64,000 nucleotides of DNA. It comes from Chromobacterium sinusclupearum. GTDB taxonomy: Bacteria > Pseudomonadota > Gammaproteobacteria > Burkholderiales > Chromobacteriaceae. The DNA is taken from NCBI RefSeq assembly GCF_002902845.1, contig NZ_PPTF01000073.1, positions 115,808 through 179,807 on the forward strand, in the 5' to 3' direction. The stretch's first letter is position 1. Every line of letters starts with the position of its first letter. This document shows, piece after piece, positions 9,159-18,845 of the stretch. The notes under the pieces are model-generated. The model was given only the letters and a program-made list of their open reading frames with translations. It had not been told where the DNA came from and did not search any database. A program made the translations under genes and the position numbers.

Positions 9159-9707
9159 ATGGAGAAACTGGCAGGCAATTTTTTTCTGGTTGGCCTGATG
9201 GGCGCGGGCAAGACCACCGTCGGCCGCGCCTTGGCGCGCCGCACCGGCAAGACGTTCTACGACTCCGACCAGGAGATCGAAGCGCGCACCGGCGTGCGCG
9301 TGGCCACCATCTTCGACATCGAAGGCGAACAACGCTTCCGCAATCGCGAATCCTGCGTGATCCGCGATCTGGCCCAGCAACGCGACATTGTGCTGGCCAC
9401 CGGCGGCGGCGCCGTGCTGCGCGAGGAAAACCGTCGGGTGCTGGCCTCCTATGGCACCGTGATCTACCTGCGCGCCACCATCGATGACCTGTTGTTGCGC
9501 ACCCAGCACGACAAGAACCGCCCGCTGCTGCAGATCGCCGACCCGCGCGGCAAGCTGGAAAGCCTGTTCAACGAGCGCGATCCGCTGTACCGCGAGATTG
9601 CCGACATCGTGGTCGACACCACACAACAAAACGTCAATCTGTTGGTCAGCCATCTGATCGAACAGCTGTACGTCTACCAACATCCCCGACAAGGAAGCTC
9701 AGAGTGA
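9159..9707 (+). CDS. aroK: Shikimate kinase
   Basis: Phosphorylates shikimate with ATP in the chorismate pathway. 182 residues. Walker [10 protein letters not shown] near the N-terminus, the shikimate-binding DSD (DSDQEIE) and GGGAVL ([12 protein letters not shown]) segments, and the LID region RPLLQ are all present. Two ATGs are possible (9150 and 9159). The second was chosen because it gives the short family-like N-terminus [12 protein letters not shown]; neither has a clear Shine-Dalgarno. It overlaps aroB by four bases. The pilQ-aroK-aroB order is common in proteobacteria. Confidence 0.93.
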   Translation: MEKLAGNFFLVGLMGAGKTTVGRALARRTGKTFYDSDQEIEARTGVRVATIFDIEGEQRFRNRESCVIRDLAQQRDIVLATGGGAVLREENRRVLASYGTVIYLRATIDDLLLRTQHDKNRPLLQIADPRGKLESLFNERDPLYREIADIVVDTTQQNVNLLVSHLIEQLYVYQHPRQGSSE

Positions 9708-10783
9708 TCACCCTCGACCTGATCCTGCCCGATACCCGATATCCGATACACATTGGCCACGGACTGCTGGAACAGGTCGATCTCTTGCTTCCTCATCTGC
9801 CCATTCCCAAAGCGGCCATCGTCAGCAACGAAACCGTCGCCCCGCTCTACCTCGACCGCCTGCAAGCGGCGCTGGAGGCGCGCGGCGTGAGCTGCCTGAG
9901 CGTGGTGCTGCCGGACGGCGAGGCGCATAAGGATTGGCGGACGCTTAACCGCATCTTCGACGCCTTGCTGTCCGGCAACGCCGAACGCAAGACCACGCTG
10001 ATCGCCCTGGGCGGCGGCGTGATCGGCGACATGACCGGCTTTGCCGCCGCCTGCTACCAGCGCGGCGCGCCTTTCATCCAGATTCCCACCACCCTGCTGG
10101 CCCAGGTGGACTCGTCGGTCGGCGGCAAGACCGCGATCAACCATCCGCAGGGCAAGAACATGATAGGCGCCTTCTATCAGCCGCAGGCGGTGATCGCCGA
10201 CATGGACCTGCTGGCCACGCTGCCAGACCGCGAGTTGTCGGCCGGCCTGGCCGAAGTCATCAAATACGGCCTGTTGGGCGACGCCGACTTCCTGGCCTGG
10301 CTGGAAACCAATATGCCGGCGCTGCGCGCCCGAGACGGGGCCGCGCTGCAATATGCGGTGAAGCGCAGCTGCGAGATGAAGGCCGCCATCGTCGGCGAGG
10401 ATGAGAAAGAACACGGCGTGCGCGCGCTGCTGAACCTGGGCCATACCTTCGGCCACGCCATCGAGGCCGGACTGGGTTACGGCGCTTGGCTGCACGGCGA
10501 GGCCGTCGCCGCCGGCATGGTGCTGGCCGCCGCGGCCTCGGCCCAGCTGGGCTGGATCGCTCAGGAAGACGTAGAACGCGTGCGCCGGCTGGTGGCAGCG
10601 GCCGGCCTGCCTACACAAGCTCCCAAGATGCCGCTGGAGCAGTGGCTGCAGTTGATGGCGCACGACAAAAAAGTGGAGTCCGGCACCATACGCTTCATCT
10701 TATTGCGCAAACTGGGCCAGGCTGTGATACAACCGGGTCTGGATGCCTCATTGCTGGATCGCGTCCTGCGGGCAAACAGCTGA
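9704..10783 (+). CDS. aroB: 3-dehydroquinate synthase
   Basis: NAD- and metal-dependent cyclisation of DAHP to 3-dehydroquinate, second step of the shikimate pathway. 359 residues. It shows the nucleotide segment [27 protein letters not shown], the catalytic [20 protein letters not shown], and metal ligands in [15 protein letters not shown] and the [10 protein letters not shown] histidine. Translationally coupled to aroK. Confidence 0.96.
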   Translation: MITLDLILPDTRYPIHIGHGLLEQVDLLLPHLPIPKAAIVSNETVAPLYLDRLQAALEARGVSCLSVVLPDGEAHKDWRTLNRIFDALLSGNAERKTTLIALGGGVIGDMTGFAAACYQRGAPFIQIPTTLLAQVDSSVGGKTAINHPQGKNMIGAFYQPQAVIADMDLLATLPDRELSAGLAEVIKYGLLGDADFLAWLETNMPALRARDGAALQYAVKRSCEMKAAIVGEDEKEHGVRALLNLGHTFGHAIEAGLGYGAWLHGEAVAAGMVLAAAASAQLGWIAQEDVERVRRLVAAAGLPTQAPKMPLEQWLQLMAHDKKVESGTIRFILLRKLGQAVIQPGLDASLLDRVLRANS

Positions 10784-10894
10784 TTTTCCAGGCTGTCCGG
10801 GCGGCTACGAAATAATACGGATTGCGCGCCGCCCTCCTCATCAGAATAATCAACAGACTACATAAGATGTTGTACCACGAGGGGGAGAAACAAA

Positions 10895-11275
10895 ATGGAT
10901 GTCTTTTCGGCATTGGCCTGCAGCTTGGCCCTGATGCTCGTCTACTATACGCTGCGCCATTTCTGGCGCCGTCTTCGTTACGTCAAACCCGCGCGCCGCG
11001 GCATTGATCCAATAGGGGAAGCCGAAGTGTATCTGGCCTATGGCCGCACCCGGGAAGCTGTGCGCGTGCTCAAGGATTCGCTGCGCGACGATCCCAACAA
11101 TCTCCACGCCAAGGTGACCCTGCTGCGCGCCTACTCCAGCGCCCGCGACAGCGAAGCCTACGTGATGCTGGCGCGGGACGTGCAGGCGCAGGTGCAAGGC
11201 CAACCGGTTTGGCGCACCATCCAGGAAAACGGCCGCGAACTGGCGCCGCAGGAACCATTGTTTGCCAAGATGTAA
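10895..11275 (+). CDS. Small membrane-anchored TPR/FimV-C-terminal-like protein
   Basis: 126 residues of unproven function. An N-terminal transmembrane helix (about 4-22, ALACSLALMLVYYTL) is followed by a basic stretch. The helical segment GEAEVYLAYGRTREAVRVLKDSL with DDPNNLHAKVTLLRAY resembles the TPR-like C-terminal domain of FimV/HubP polar scaffold proteins. Strong Shine-Dalgarno (GGGGGAG) before the ATG. It sits 111 bp after aroB and ends before a terminator. Because FimV supports type IV pilus and polar functions, the position downstream of the pil operon is suggestive, but that link is inference. Confidence 0.75.
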   Translation: MDVFSALACSLALMLVYYTLRHFWRRLRYVKPARRGIDPIGEAEVYLAYGRTREAVRVLKDSLRDDPNNLHAKVTLLRAYSSARDSEAYVMLARDVQAQVQGQPVWRTIQENGRELAPQEPLFAKM

Positions 11276-11295
11276 GCCTTGTCTGGTTGGCAAGC

Positions 11296-11320
11296 AAAAG
11301 GGCCGCAGACGCGGCCCTTT
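11296..11320. terminator. Bidirectional terminator between the FimV-like gene and msbA
   Basis: Perfect 10-bp stem AAAGGGCCGC / GCGGCCCTTT with AGAC loop, flanked by A-rich and T-rich ends. It lies between two convergent genes and can serve both strands. Confidence 0.78.
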
Positions 11321-11342
11321 GTCATTTCACGCGCTTCTCACG

Positions 11343-13100
11343 CTACTCCGGCTGCGGCTCGCTGAACTGCAGGCTGTACAGCTTGGCATACAAACCGCCC
11401 TTGGCCAGCAGCTCGTCATGCCGCCCCTGCTCGGCCAACCGGCCCTGATGCATCACGACGATGCGATCGGCGTTTTCAATGGTGGACAACCGGTGGGCGA
11501 TGACGATGGTGGTGCGGTTTTGCATCAGATTTTCCAAGGCCGCCTGCACCAGCCGTTCCGACTGGGTATCCAAGGCCGAAGTCGCCTCGTCCAGAATCAG
11601 CAGCGGCGCATTCTTCAGCAAGGCGCGGGCAATCGCCAGCCGCTGGCGCTGGCCGCCTGACAAACGCGTGCCATTCTCGCCGATGATGGTGTCCAGGCCT
11701 TCCGGCAAGGCTTCGATGAACTCCAGGGCATTGGCGGCGCGCGCGGCCTCGATGATAGCTTCGCGCGAAGCATTCTCTTTGCCGTAAGCGATATTGGCCG
11801 CCACGGTATCGTTGAACAGCTCCACCTGCTGGCTGACCAGGGCAATATGCTCCCGCAGCTGCCGCAGCGGAATATCGGTCAGCGCCACGCCATCCAACAG
11901 CAAACGGCCGGCAGACGGCTCGTAGAACCGCGGCACCAGACTCGCCAGCGTGGTTTTGCCGCTGCCGGACGTCCCGACCAGCGCCACCGTTTCGCCCGGC
12001 TGAATCGCCAGGTCGATGCCATATAGCGCCGGACTATCCGCATTGGCGTAAGTGAAATTGACCGCATCGAAACTCAGCTGGCCGCGAATCACAGGCAAGG
12101 CATGGGAGCCATGATCCGGCTCGCCCGGCTCATCGATGAAGGCGAACACCGACTCCGCCGCCGCCAAGCCGCGCTGCAGCGCCTGCGATACGCTGGAAAT
12201 CCGCTTGACCGGGGCGAACAGGCCCAGCATGGCCGTCAGGAACACCATGAAGTCGCCGGCCGTCAGGGCGCCATGCTGTGCCCGCAGTCCGGCAAAGTAC
12301 AAGATAGCCGCCAGCGCGCAGGCGATCATCAATTGGGTGACGCCGGTATTGGCGGCGCTGGCCGCGGTTTGCTTGATCTGATTGCGCCGCACCGATCCCG
12401 CCGTATGGTCGAAGCGCGCCATCTCGCGCTGATCGCCGCCATACACTTTGATGGCGCGCTGGCACTGAATGCTCTCCGCCAACACCTGGGTCATCTGCGC
12501 CATATGCTGCTGATTCTGGCGCGCCAAGCCGCGCAAGCGCTGCCCCACCAGCTTCATGCAGTAGGTTACCGCCGGCAACACCACCAGACAGATCAGCGTC
12601 AGTTGCCAGTCCGTCGTCAGCATCAAGCCCAGCATGGCCAGCGCCGTCACGCCATCGCGCACCGTGACGGTAATCACATTGAAACCGGCCTCGGTCACCT
12701 GATTGACATCATTGGTGATGCGGGACATCAGCCGGCCGGTCTGGTTCTCGTCATAATAATGCGCCGGCAGACGCACCAGCTTGGCGAACATCTGCTGCCG
12801 CAAGGTCTGCACCAGATGGCCGGTCAGCCAACTGGCCGTGTACTCATTGACGAAGCCGGCCACGCCGCGTATCAGGTAGATGCCGATAATCGCCAGCGGT
12901 ACCCACATGATCACATGTGGATCCTTGTTGACGAAGCCGCCATCGATCAGCGGCTTGAGCAGCTTGGCGACAGCAGGCTCGGTCAGCGCCGCCACCGTCA
13001 TCGACAGCATCGACAGCAGCAGGATTTTCCAATAGCCCAGCAGATAACCCAACAGTCGGCGGTAAATAGCCCAACTGTCCTTGAAACCATGTTTCGTCAT
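11343..13100 (-). CDS. msbA: Lipid A export ABC transporter MsbA
   Basis: Homodimeric ABC exporter (half-transporter) that flips lipid A-core across the inner membrane. 585 residues. Six transmembrane helices occupy about residues 20-310. The nucleotide-binding domain follows, with Walker A GTSGSGKTT, Q-loop LVSQQVELF, signature LSGGQRQR, Walker B LLILDEATSALD and the H-loop histidine in IVIAHRLSTI. Last gene of the LPS core block, overlapping the upstream glycosyltransferase by 4 bp, which supports lipid A-core rather than a drug as substrate. Confidence 0.93.
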   Translation of the reverse strand: MTKHGFKDSWAIYRRLLGYLLGYWKILLLSMLSMTVAALTEPAVAKLLKPLIDGGFVNKDPHVIMWVPLAIIGIYLIRGVAGFVNEYTASWLTGHLVQTLRQQMFAKLVRLPAHYYDENQTGRLMSRITNDVNQVTEAGFNVITVTVRDGVTALAMLGLMLTTDWQLTLICLVVLPAVTYCMKLVGQRLRGLARQNQQHMAQMTQVLAESIQCQRAIKVYGGDQREMARFDHTAGSVRRNQIKQTAASAANTGVTQLMIACALAAILYFAGLRAQHGALTAGDFMVFLTAMLGLFAPVKRISSVSQALQRGLAAAESVFAFIDEPGEPDHGSHALPVIRGQLSFDAVNFTYANADSPALYGIDLAIQPGETVALVGTSGSGKTTLASLVPRFYEPSAGRLLLDGVALTDIPLRQLREHIALVSQQVELFNDTVAANIAYGKENASREAIIEAARAANALEFIEALPEGLDTIIGENGTRLSGGQRQRLAIARALLKNAPLLILDEATSALDTQSERLVQAALENLMQNRTTIVIAHRLSTIENADRIVVMHQGRLAEQGRHDELLAKGGLYAKLYSLQFSEPQPE

Positions 13101-14206
13101 GTCTGTCCTTGCGACGGAGACGCCAGCCCCGCCAATTCCAATATGCTTCGCAAATTATGTTCCGGCGCGAAGCGGGCGCGCACATCGGCTCGGCCGGCTT
13201 GCGCCATCCGCCGCATCCGCTCCGGATCGCTCAAGGCCTGATCCAGCACGCGCGCCCAGGCATCGATATCGCCCGGCGCCGCCAGCAAACCCGTTTCGCC
13301 ATCCCGCACCGTTTCCGGAATGCCGCCGGTACGGCTGACGACCACCGGCACGCCCAGCCCCAGAGCCTCGATTTGAGACATGCCCAAGGGCTCGTAACTA
13401 GACGGCATGACCACCAGGTCGGCGCGCGCCAGCACGGCTGCAACCGGGCTGACCATGCCGGCCAGCAAGACCCTAGACTGCAGACCCAGCCGCTCGATTT
13501 CCGCGACGATACGCTCGCGCTCCCCGCCCTCGCCAGCGATCACATAACGCACATTGGGCCAGCGCTCGCGCAAGGCATGCAAAGCGGCCAGCAGGGTCAT
13601 ATGCCCCTTCTCGCCACGCAGCATAGCCGCATGCGCCAGCACCGGCCCCTCGCCGGCAGCCAGCCATGCCTCCACCGCTGTTGGCAAAGGCTTAGCCATG
13701 TTTTCGTCCAGCTCGGCGAAGTCGATGCCGGGGTAGACCACATGCAAACGCTCCGCATGTATTTCCGGATTATCCAGCAGGCAGTCCTTCAAATAACGGC
13801 TGGGCAGCATAGTCGCATCAACCAACTGGTTATATGACCAAGCTGACGGTGAACCAGGCTGATAGGTGCGGGAGCGAAGCAGGAAAGGCCGCTGTCGCAG
13901 CAAGCGAGCCGCGATCGAAAGATTGTTGCTGTCGTGGCCACTGTGGCAAATCGCCAGCCGTGGCTTATGTTTAGCCATCCAGCTGCGCAAACGCAGGATA
14001 GTGGGTAGGTGCGCGCTATTGCGAAAACGCAATGGCAGCACCTCCAGTCCCTTGCCAAGCGCGACCTCCTCAACCCGGCTGCCAGGGCGGCAAGCCAGCA
14101 TCGGCCGAAAACCGCGCTCTGCCAACATGGCCATTTGCTGCATCAATTGCAACTCCTGGCCTCCGACGTTGGGAGAGGACTCGGTGAACAGGATGTAGTC
14201 GCTCAT
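13097..14206 (-). CDS. GT4-family glycosyltransferase (LPS core)
   Basis: GT-B fold retaining glycosyltransferase of family GT4. 369 residues. N-terminal Rossmann-like acceptor domain with ESSPNVGGQELQL, and C-terminal donor domain with VIAGEGGERERI, the hallmark E-x7-E region in PSSYEPLGMSQIEALGLG, and PVVVSRTGGIPE. No transmembrane segments, so probably a peripheral cytoplasmic-face enzyme. It sits between the ligase-like gene and msbA with 4-bp overlaps on both sides, which places it in LPS core assembly. The transferred sugar cannot be read from sequence. Confidence 0.88.
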   Translation of the reverse strand: MSDYILFTESSPNVGGQELQLMQQMAMLAERGFRPMLACRPGSRVEEVALGKGLEVLPLRFRNSAHLPTILRLRSWMAKHKPRLAICHSGHDSNNLSIAARLLRQRPFLLRSRTYQPGSPSAWSYNQLVDATMLPSRYLKDCLLDNPEIHAERLHVVYPGIDFAELDENMAKPLPTAVEAWLAAGEGPVLAHAAMLRGEKGHMTLLAALHALRERWPNVRYVIAGEGGERERIVAEIERLGLQSRVLLAGMVSPVAAVLARADLVVMPSSYEPLGMSQIEALGLGVPVVVSRTGGIPETVRDGETGLLAAPGDIDAWARVLDQALSDPERMRRMAQAGRADVRARFAPEHNLRSILELAGLASPSQGQT

Positions 14207-15474
14207 CGCCCTGCCAGCTCCTGCCGCCTGGCCAGAATAATCGCGGCAAACACTACGACAAAGGTACCGTAGAAAGCCGTCTGCGATACGATCCAGAAAT
14301 AGGTGTCCATCAGGCCGGCGACAAACTGACCCACAACCACGATGGAACCGCCGGTAGCGGCAAAACGTAGCAGAGCATCATCAGCCCGCAGCAAGGGAAA
14401 GAACAGGGCCGCCGGAACCGCGAATATCAACAAGCCGAGAATCAAGCCCGGCAAACCCATTTCGACGCCGAAGTTCAACAACTCGCCATGCGGGTGCGGC
14501 GCGGCGTTGATGATGACGGGAGCCTTGCCTTGTTTGATTCGTGCATTGACCTCGTCGTAATAGCCCTGCTTGCCGACACCGGTCAAGGGATGATCTGCAA
14601 TGATGTCGCGCGCCACGCGCCACATTTCCAAACGCAAGCCCATGGAGGTGTTCTGATTCTGCTTATAAACACGCAGATCATTTAAACCTTCATCGATCCT
14701 GCTATGCAATTTATTTGGTGTGATCATCACCGACGAGGCTGTAGCAGCCAAGATCACCGCCAGCATCACAAATATCCGCCCAATACGCCAGCGCGTGACT
14801 CCCAGCATCATGACAATCAATAGCGGCGGCACGATCAGGAAAGGCGCTCGCGAACCGGAATAATAACCGGCGAGCAATCCTGCCAGCAGCCCACCAATAC
14901 AGAGCAGCCATTGAAGCTTGCGCGATAAGTCTGTCCAGCCCACAATAGGCAGGCTGAGCGAGAGAAAACCCAGCATCACCGAAAAAACTCCGAATGGAAT
15001 CGGGTTGCTAAATTGGTTCCAGCCTCGAGTAACATCAAGACCATACGCATATACTGCCACATGGGTACTGACATACCCCCAAACCATCACCCCCAGCGCC
15101 CCCAGCCATACTCCCCAACATGCAGTGGCGAGACGCCGCGCCGGCAATCTCTTCAGCGCAAACAGGCACAATGCGGCCAGGAAGAAACGCGTTGGCGCAT
15201 CCAACGCTTTGTGTCCCACAAATGACATGCCTGCAGCCAGCTGCAATACCGTAACCAGCAGCGAGGCCGATAACACGATGAACAAGGCCCAAGTCCAACG
15301 GTCGCCGCGCGCATCTTTCAGCAGCGGCAGAGAGAACAAAGTCATCAGAAACAGGAAAATATTCGCACCGCCCTTCATCGTCATGCCGGTTACGCCGAAC
15401 AGGAAAACGCACAATAGCAGCGGCCATTGCAAACGGCTTTGCCACGGTTTCAACTCATTCACTCCATTCCCCAT
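14203..15474 (-). CDS. waaL: O-antigen ligase/polymerase-like membrane protein (WaaL family)
   Basis: Polytopic inner-membrane protein, 423 residues, about 10-12 hydrophobic helices. A large periplasmic loop (about 260-350) contains RLEMWRVARDIIADHPLTGVGKQGYYDEV and a PHPHGELLNFGVEMGLPG segment, the Wzy_C/WaaL pattern including the conserved histidine-containing H-N/G-x-x-L region. WaaL joins undecaprenyl-linked O-antigen to lipid A-core in the periplasm. The longer frame extends to 15615, but the ATG at 15474 lies 11 bp after the stop of the upstream gene, and the extension is hydrophilic shadow sequence. Ligase versus polymerase (Wzy) cannot be settled from sequence; the core-gene context favours ligase. 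Confidence 0.78.
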   Translation of the reverse strand: MGNGVNELKPWQSRLQWPLLLCVFLFGVTGMTMKGGANIFLFLMTLFSLPLLKDARGDRWTWALFIVLSASLLVTVLQLAAGMSFVGHKALDAPTRFFLAALCLFALKRLPARRLATACWGVWLGALGVMVWGYVSTHVAVYAYGLDVTRGWNQFSNPIPFGVFSVMLGFLSLSLPIVGWTDLSRKLQWLLCIGGLLAGLLAGYYSGSRAPFLIVPPLLIVMMLGVTRWRIGRIFVMLAVILAATASSVMITPNKLHSRIDEGLNDLRVYKQNQNTSMGLRLEMWRVARDIIADHPLTGVGKQGYYDEVNARIKQGKAPVIINAAPHPHGELLNFGVEMGLPGLILGLLIFAVPAALFFPLLRADDALLRFAATGGSIVVVGQFVAGLMDTYFWIVSQTAFYGTFVVVFAAIILARRQELAGR

Positions 15475-15485
15475 TCCGCTCACAG

Positions 15486-16613
15486 CTATTTCCAATTTCG
15501 AATCACATTTATCAAGGCGGCTCGCACCTCTGCAGCTAGTATGGCATCCATGCACTGGGGCATGGCGCAACATCCCACGGCATCGCCCGCCTGCCGGAAA
15601 CAACGCAATGCCCAATCCACTTCACGGTAATGCACGCTTCGCTGGTTGCGGCACGGAAACAACGCGGGCCCGACGCCAAGGCATGCCTGCCCGGCAAAGA
15701 AGCGGCTGGCGCCAAACAAGATCTCGCTGCCCGGACCGAACAGCATGATCAGAGGGCAGCCCGCTACTTTGGCCAGATGGGCGATGCCGGTATCTGGACA
15801 CACGCACGCCAGCGCACTTGCCAGTACGGCGCGCAGTTGCGGCAAGGACAGATTGCCGGCCATCGTCAGCTCGTTTTCCTGCGGCCCGACCTCGTCCAGC
15901 AAGTATTGCTCGCCAGGCCCGCAAGACCAGACAACTGTCGCCCCCTGGCAACGGACCTCGTCTGCCACTTGACGCCAGGATGCCGCCGGCCAGAAACGGG
16001 TGGCGGAACTCGCGCCGACATGCAGCACCACATAGCGTTCAGGTAGTGTCGGCGTGGTCACTGTGCCCAATGGCCAATCTTCCAGCCGGAACGGACGGGG
16101 ATCGGGTCCGTCCACCAAGCGGGCTGCGGTATCGGTCCAGGCTTCCGGCTGATCGGCATAGGGTATCGCCTCATCCACCAGCCAGTTCTTGTAAGTCGGC
16201 GTCTCTCCAGCAAAACCGACGATCCAGCGCGCGCCGATGGCGCGAGCCAGGAAGCTGAGTCGGTTCTCACCCATCAGATAAACGATGTCGAAACGCGGTT
16301 CTGCTAATAGCCTGCGTATTGAAGCAAAGTCTCGCAGATGCCAGGGAAAAGTCTGGATGCCGTAGGGGCGGCTGTCGTATAGCGCAGCCTGCCCAGGCGG
16401 GCAGGCCAATACGATCTCGGCCTCAGGAAAGCGCTCGCGCGCCTTGGCCAGCAGGCTGGTCGCCATCAAAGCGTCGCCCAGCAAAAACTGATGCAGGATC
16501 AACACCCTGCTCACCGCATCGGACCTAGGTTTGCGGCGCAACCACTGCCATGGCAAACGGCACAGCAATGCAGCGAAAATCAGCAACCGGCCGGGAAAAC
16601 GTCCCGGCCTCAT
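15486..16613 (-). CDS. GT9-family glycosyltransferase (heptosyltransferase-like)
   Basis: GT-B glycosyltransferase of family 9 (ADP-heptose:LPS heptosyltransferase family), 375 residues. Features: ILHQFLLGDALMATSLL in the N-terminal domain, a VVLHVGAS segment, and the donor-site pattern DTGIAHLAKVAGCPLIMLFGPG in the C-terminal domain. The ATG at 16613 overlaps the upstream stop by 4 bp, preferred over a longer frame to 16706. Cysteines near the C-terminus (CFRQAGDAVGCCAMPQC) resemble the terminal Cys-rich region of WaaQ/WaaF-type proteins. The exact sugar position in the core is unknown. Confidence 0.85.
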   Translation of the reverse strand: MRPGRFPGRLLIFAALLCRLPWQWLRRKPRSDAVSRVLILHQFLLGDALMATSLLAKARERFPEAEIVLACPPGQAALYDSRPYGIQTFPWHLRDFASIRRLLAEPRFDIVYLMGENRLSFLARAIGARWIVGFAGETPTYKNWLVDEAIPYADQPEAWTDTAARLVDGPDPRPFRLEDWPLGTVTTPTLPERYVVLHVGASSATRFWPAASWRQVADEVRCQGATVVWSCGPGEQYLLDEVGPQENELTMAGNLSLPQLRAVLASALACVCPDTGIAHLAKVAGCPLIMLFGPGSEILFGASRFFAGQACLGVGPALFPCRNQRSVHYREVDWALRCFRQAGDAVGCCAMPQCMDAILAAEVRAALINVIRNWK

Positions 16614-17761
16614 GTCAAAGACCTCATCTTCGTTTCCGCCAGCAAACGCTGATACAAGGCCAGCATCTGCCCAACCATATTTTCTTCGCTCAGATCCCGC
16701 ACGCACGCGCGCGCTTGCGTTCCCATCTCATCCCAGCGCTCCCGCGCCGCCAACCACAGACCCACATTACGCTGCCATTGCTCGGCATCGCCTGCCGGCG
16801 CGATCCAACCCGTTTCACCAGCCTTCAGCAGCTCGGCGCCGCCACAGCGGGTACTGGTCAACACGGGCAGGCCACAGGCCATGGCCTCCACCACCACCGA
16901 GCCAAACGGCTCGTACAGAGTAGGCAGAATGAAGCCGTCAGCCATGCCGTAAAAGCTGCGCACGTCGCGCTGTGGGCCGGTGAAGTGCACGCGGTTTGCC
17001 ACGCCCATGCTTTCCGCCAATTGCTGGTAGCGAGGCAGTTTCTTATCACCTCCCACCACCATCAGCTGCACATCCGGGTGCGGCGCGATGGCGCGCATTG
17101 CCTGCGCGACCCCTTTGCGCTCGAAGCCCGAGCCAACATAGACCAGCAACGGCGCATCCTGATCAATGCCGTATTGTTCGCGCAGCTCGCCGCGCCGCGC
17201 CCGGGCGTCAGCAGGGTTGAAAAACGCGCTGTCCACACCGTTGTAGATCACTACGCAATGTTGCGGCGGCACGCCGAAACGGCGCGTCACATCGTCGCGC
17301 ACCAGTTCGGAATTGCAGATCACCGCGCGCAGCGCCGGATGACGGAACATCGCCCGCTCGGTGCGCAGCATGTAGTGATGATAGGGATTGCAGAACGTTG
17401 CCAGCCGAGCGAACCACCCACGCCCCTCTAGCCGAGCCTCCAGCCAGGCCGCGTGCACGCCGTCGCCGGCGCGGAAAATGTCGCAGCCGGGTATGCGTTC
17501 ATGCGACTGCACCAGATCCGCCTGCTTTTCTCGCCAAACCTGCCGCGCGGCGCGAGCGAAGCTCCAGTCGCGCCAGACGCTGCCCAGATAGAACGGTTTG
17601 ACGCGGACGGCCTCAACGCAGTCCAACGACTCCCAATTGCGGGTGATCAGCATCGGGCGCAGTGCATCACTATTGTGCAACTGGCGCAGGATGGCGCTGA
17701 CGATACGTTCGGCGCCGCCAGCCGGATTATACTTTTGGCGGACAATAGCCAGCCGCCTCAT
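16610..17761 (-). CDS. GT4-family glycosyltransferase (WaaG-like, LPS core)
   Basis: 383 residues, GT-B fold, similar to RfaG/WaaG, which adds the first hexose to the LPS inner core. It begins with KYNPAGGAERIVSAI (donor-proximal glycine-rich loop). Later segments are SHERIPGCDIFRAGDGVHAAWLE, VIYNGVDSAFFNP, LLVYVGSGFERKGV, and the C-terminal PTLYEPFGSVVVEAMACGLPVLTS carrying the E-x7-E motif. The GxDIFRAGDGVH segment is particularly WaaG-like. Four-base overlaps with both neighbours. I leave the symbol blank because two GT4 genes are present. Confidence 0.86.
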   Translation of the reverse strand: MRRLAIVRQKYNPAGGAERIVSAILRQLHNSDALRPMLITRNWESLDCVEAVRVKPFYLGSVWRDWSFARAARQVWREKQADLVQSHERIPGCDIFRAGDGVHAAWLEARLEGRGWFARLATFCNPYHHYMLRTERAMFRHPALRAVICNSELVRDDVTRRFGVPPQHCVVIYNGVDSAFFNPADARARRGELREQYGIDQDAPLLVYVGSGFERKGVAQAMRAIAPHPDVQLMVVGGDKKLPRYQQLAESMGVANRVHFTGPQRDVRSFYGMADGFILPTLYEPFGSVVVEAMACGLPVLTSTRCGGAELLKAGETGWIAPAGDAEQWQRNVGLWLAARERWDEMGTQARACVRDLSEENMVGQMLALYQRLLAETKMRSLT

Positions 17762-18840
17762 TGCGTTTCCTTCAACACGGCATCCACCGCTGCCAGCACG
17801 CGCTCAAGCGGAATCCGCTGCAGACATTCGCTTTGCCAGCCGCCACCGCAGCCGGCGTTGCCGCAGGGACGGCAGGGCACCGGTTCGCTGACTATGCGAT
17901 GCGGCACCTGCCACGGTCCCCACTCAATGTCGCCGGATGGACCGAACAGCGCCACGCAAGGCGTCTTCATCGCAGAGGCGATGTGCATCGGCACGGAGTC
18001 AACGCCGATATACAGCCGTGCATGGTCTATCGCGGCTGCCAGCTCTTTGAGGGAAAGCAGCCCCGCCAGGCTGGCCACTGGTCGCGCCAACCGTTTCTCG
18101 ATCTCGGCCATCATCGCCAGCTCTTCGCCGCTGGGCGCGGCGGACAACACCACCTGTTCGCCTCGGGCGCTCAAGGCGTCGATCAGCGCCGCCATCTTTT
18201 CTTCCGGCCAACTCTTGAACGACCAGCGCGAGGTCGGATGCACCAGGATGTAACGTCCGGGCTGCAAGCCGCGCTCAGCCAGCTTGGCGGCCAGCGTGGC
18301 CTCGGCGTTGGCGCCCGGAACCAAGGTCAGCCCGCGTTGCTCGGCCGCCGGATAGACGCCGATGCGGCGCAGCGCGTCCAGATGGATCTCGATGGTGTGG
18401 CGCCGGTTGCCCGGCACTTGCAGATAACGGTGGCTGAAACTCTTCTTGAAGAAGCGGCCATACGGACCGGACGGCCCCACCGACCAGCGCGGTTTCAGCC
18501 AACGGGCGAGCCAGGCGCCGCGGTTGTGCTCGGTCAGCGTGATCACCAGGTCGTAGCGACGCGCCTTCAACCGAGAAAACAGGCCCCATTCGGCGCGCAA
18601 CTGGCCCAGCAGCCCCAGCTGCTTCCAGCCGCGGTCTATGGTATGCAGTTCGCTGATGGCGGGGTGCAGGCTCAACATCTCGCGGGTGTCGTGGTAGACC
18701 AGCGCGTCGATTTCCAGCTGCGGCGCCGCCGCCTGCAACGCGGAAAACACCGGCGAGGTCAGCAGCACGTCGCCGTGGTGGCGCAGCTTGATCACCAGCG
18801 CGCGGCGCGCGTCGGACAGGGCTATAGGATCGTTCAGCAT
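17758..18840 (-). CDS. waaQ: Lipopolysaccharide heptosyltransferase, WaaQ-like (GT9)
   Basis: 360 residues, family GT9. Starts with ARRALVIKLRHHGDVLLTSPVFSAL, characteristic of WaaQ/RfaQ (heptosyltransferase III), continues with YILVHPTSRWSFKSWP and the donor motif GVDSVPMHIASAMKTPCVALFGPS. The C-terminal CRPCGNAGCGGGWQSECLQ is the cysteine-rich tail typical of WaaQ. First gene of the core block. It has no visible Shine-Dalgarno, and its ATG comes five bases after the T-tract of the ptsI terminator, so its promoter is probably inside ptsI. Confidence 0.87.
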   Translation of the reverse strand: MLNDPIALSDARRALVIKLRHHGDVLLTSPVFSALQAAAPQLEIDALVYHDTREMLSLHPAISELHTIDRGWKQLGLLGQLRAEWGLFSRLKARRYDLVITLTEHNRGAWLARWLKPRWSVGPSGPYGRFFKKSFSHRYLQVPGNRRHTIEIHLDALRRIGVYPAAEQRGLTLVPGANAEATLAAKLAERGLQPGRYILVHPTSRWSFKSWPEEKMAALIDALSARGEQVVLSAAPSGEELAMMAEIEKRLARPVASLAGLLSLKELAAAIDHARLYIGVDSVPMHIASAMKTPCVALFGPSGDIEWGPWQVPHRIVSEPVPCRPCGNAGCGGGWQSECLQRIPLERVLAAVDAVLKETQ

Positions 18841-18845
18841 CGATT

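Noticed and set aside
12102-13241. Plus-strand frame of about 380 codons opposite msbA
   Set aside because: His/Gln/Arg-rich shadow; msbA has the full ABC motif set.
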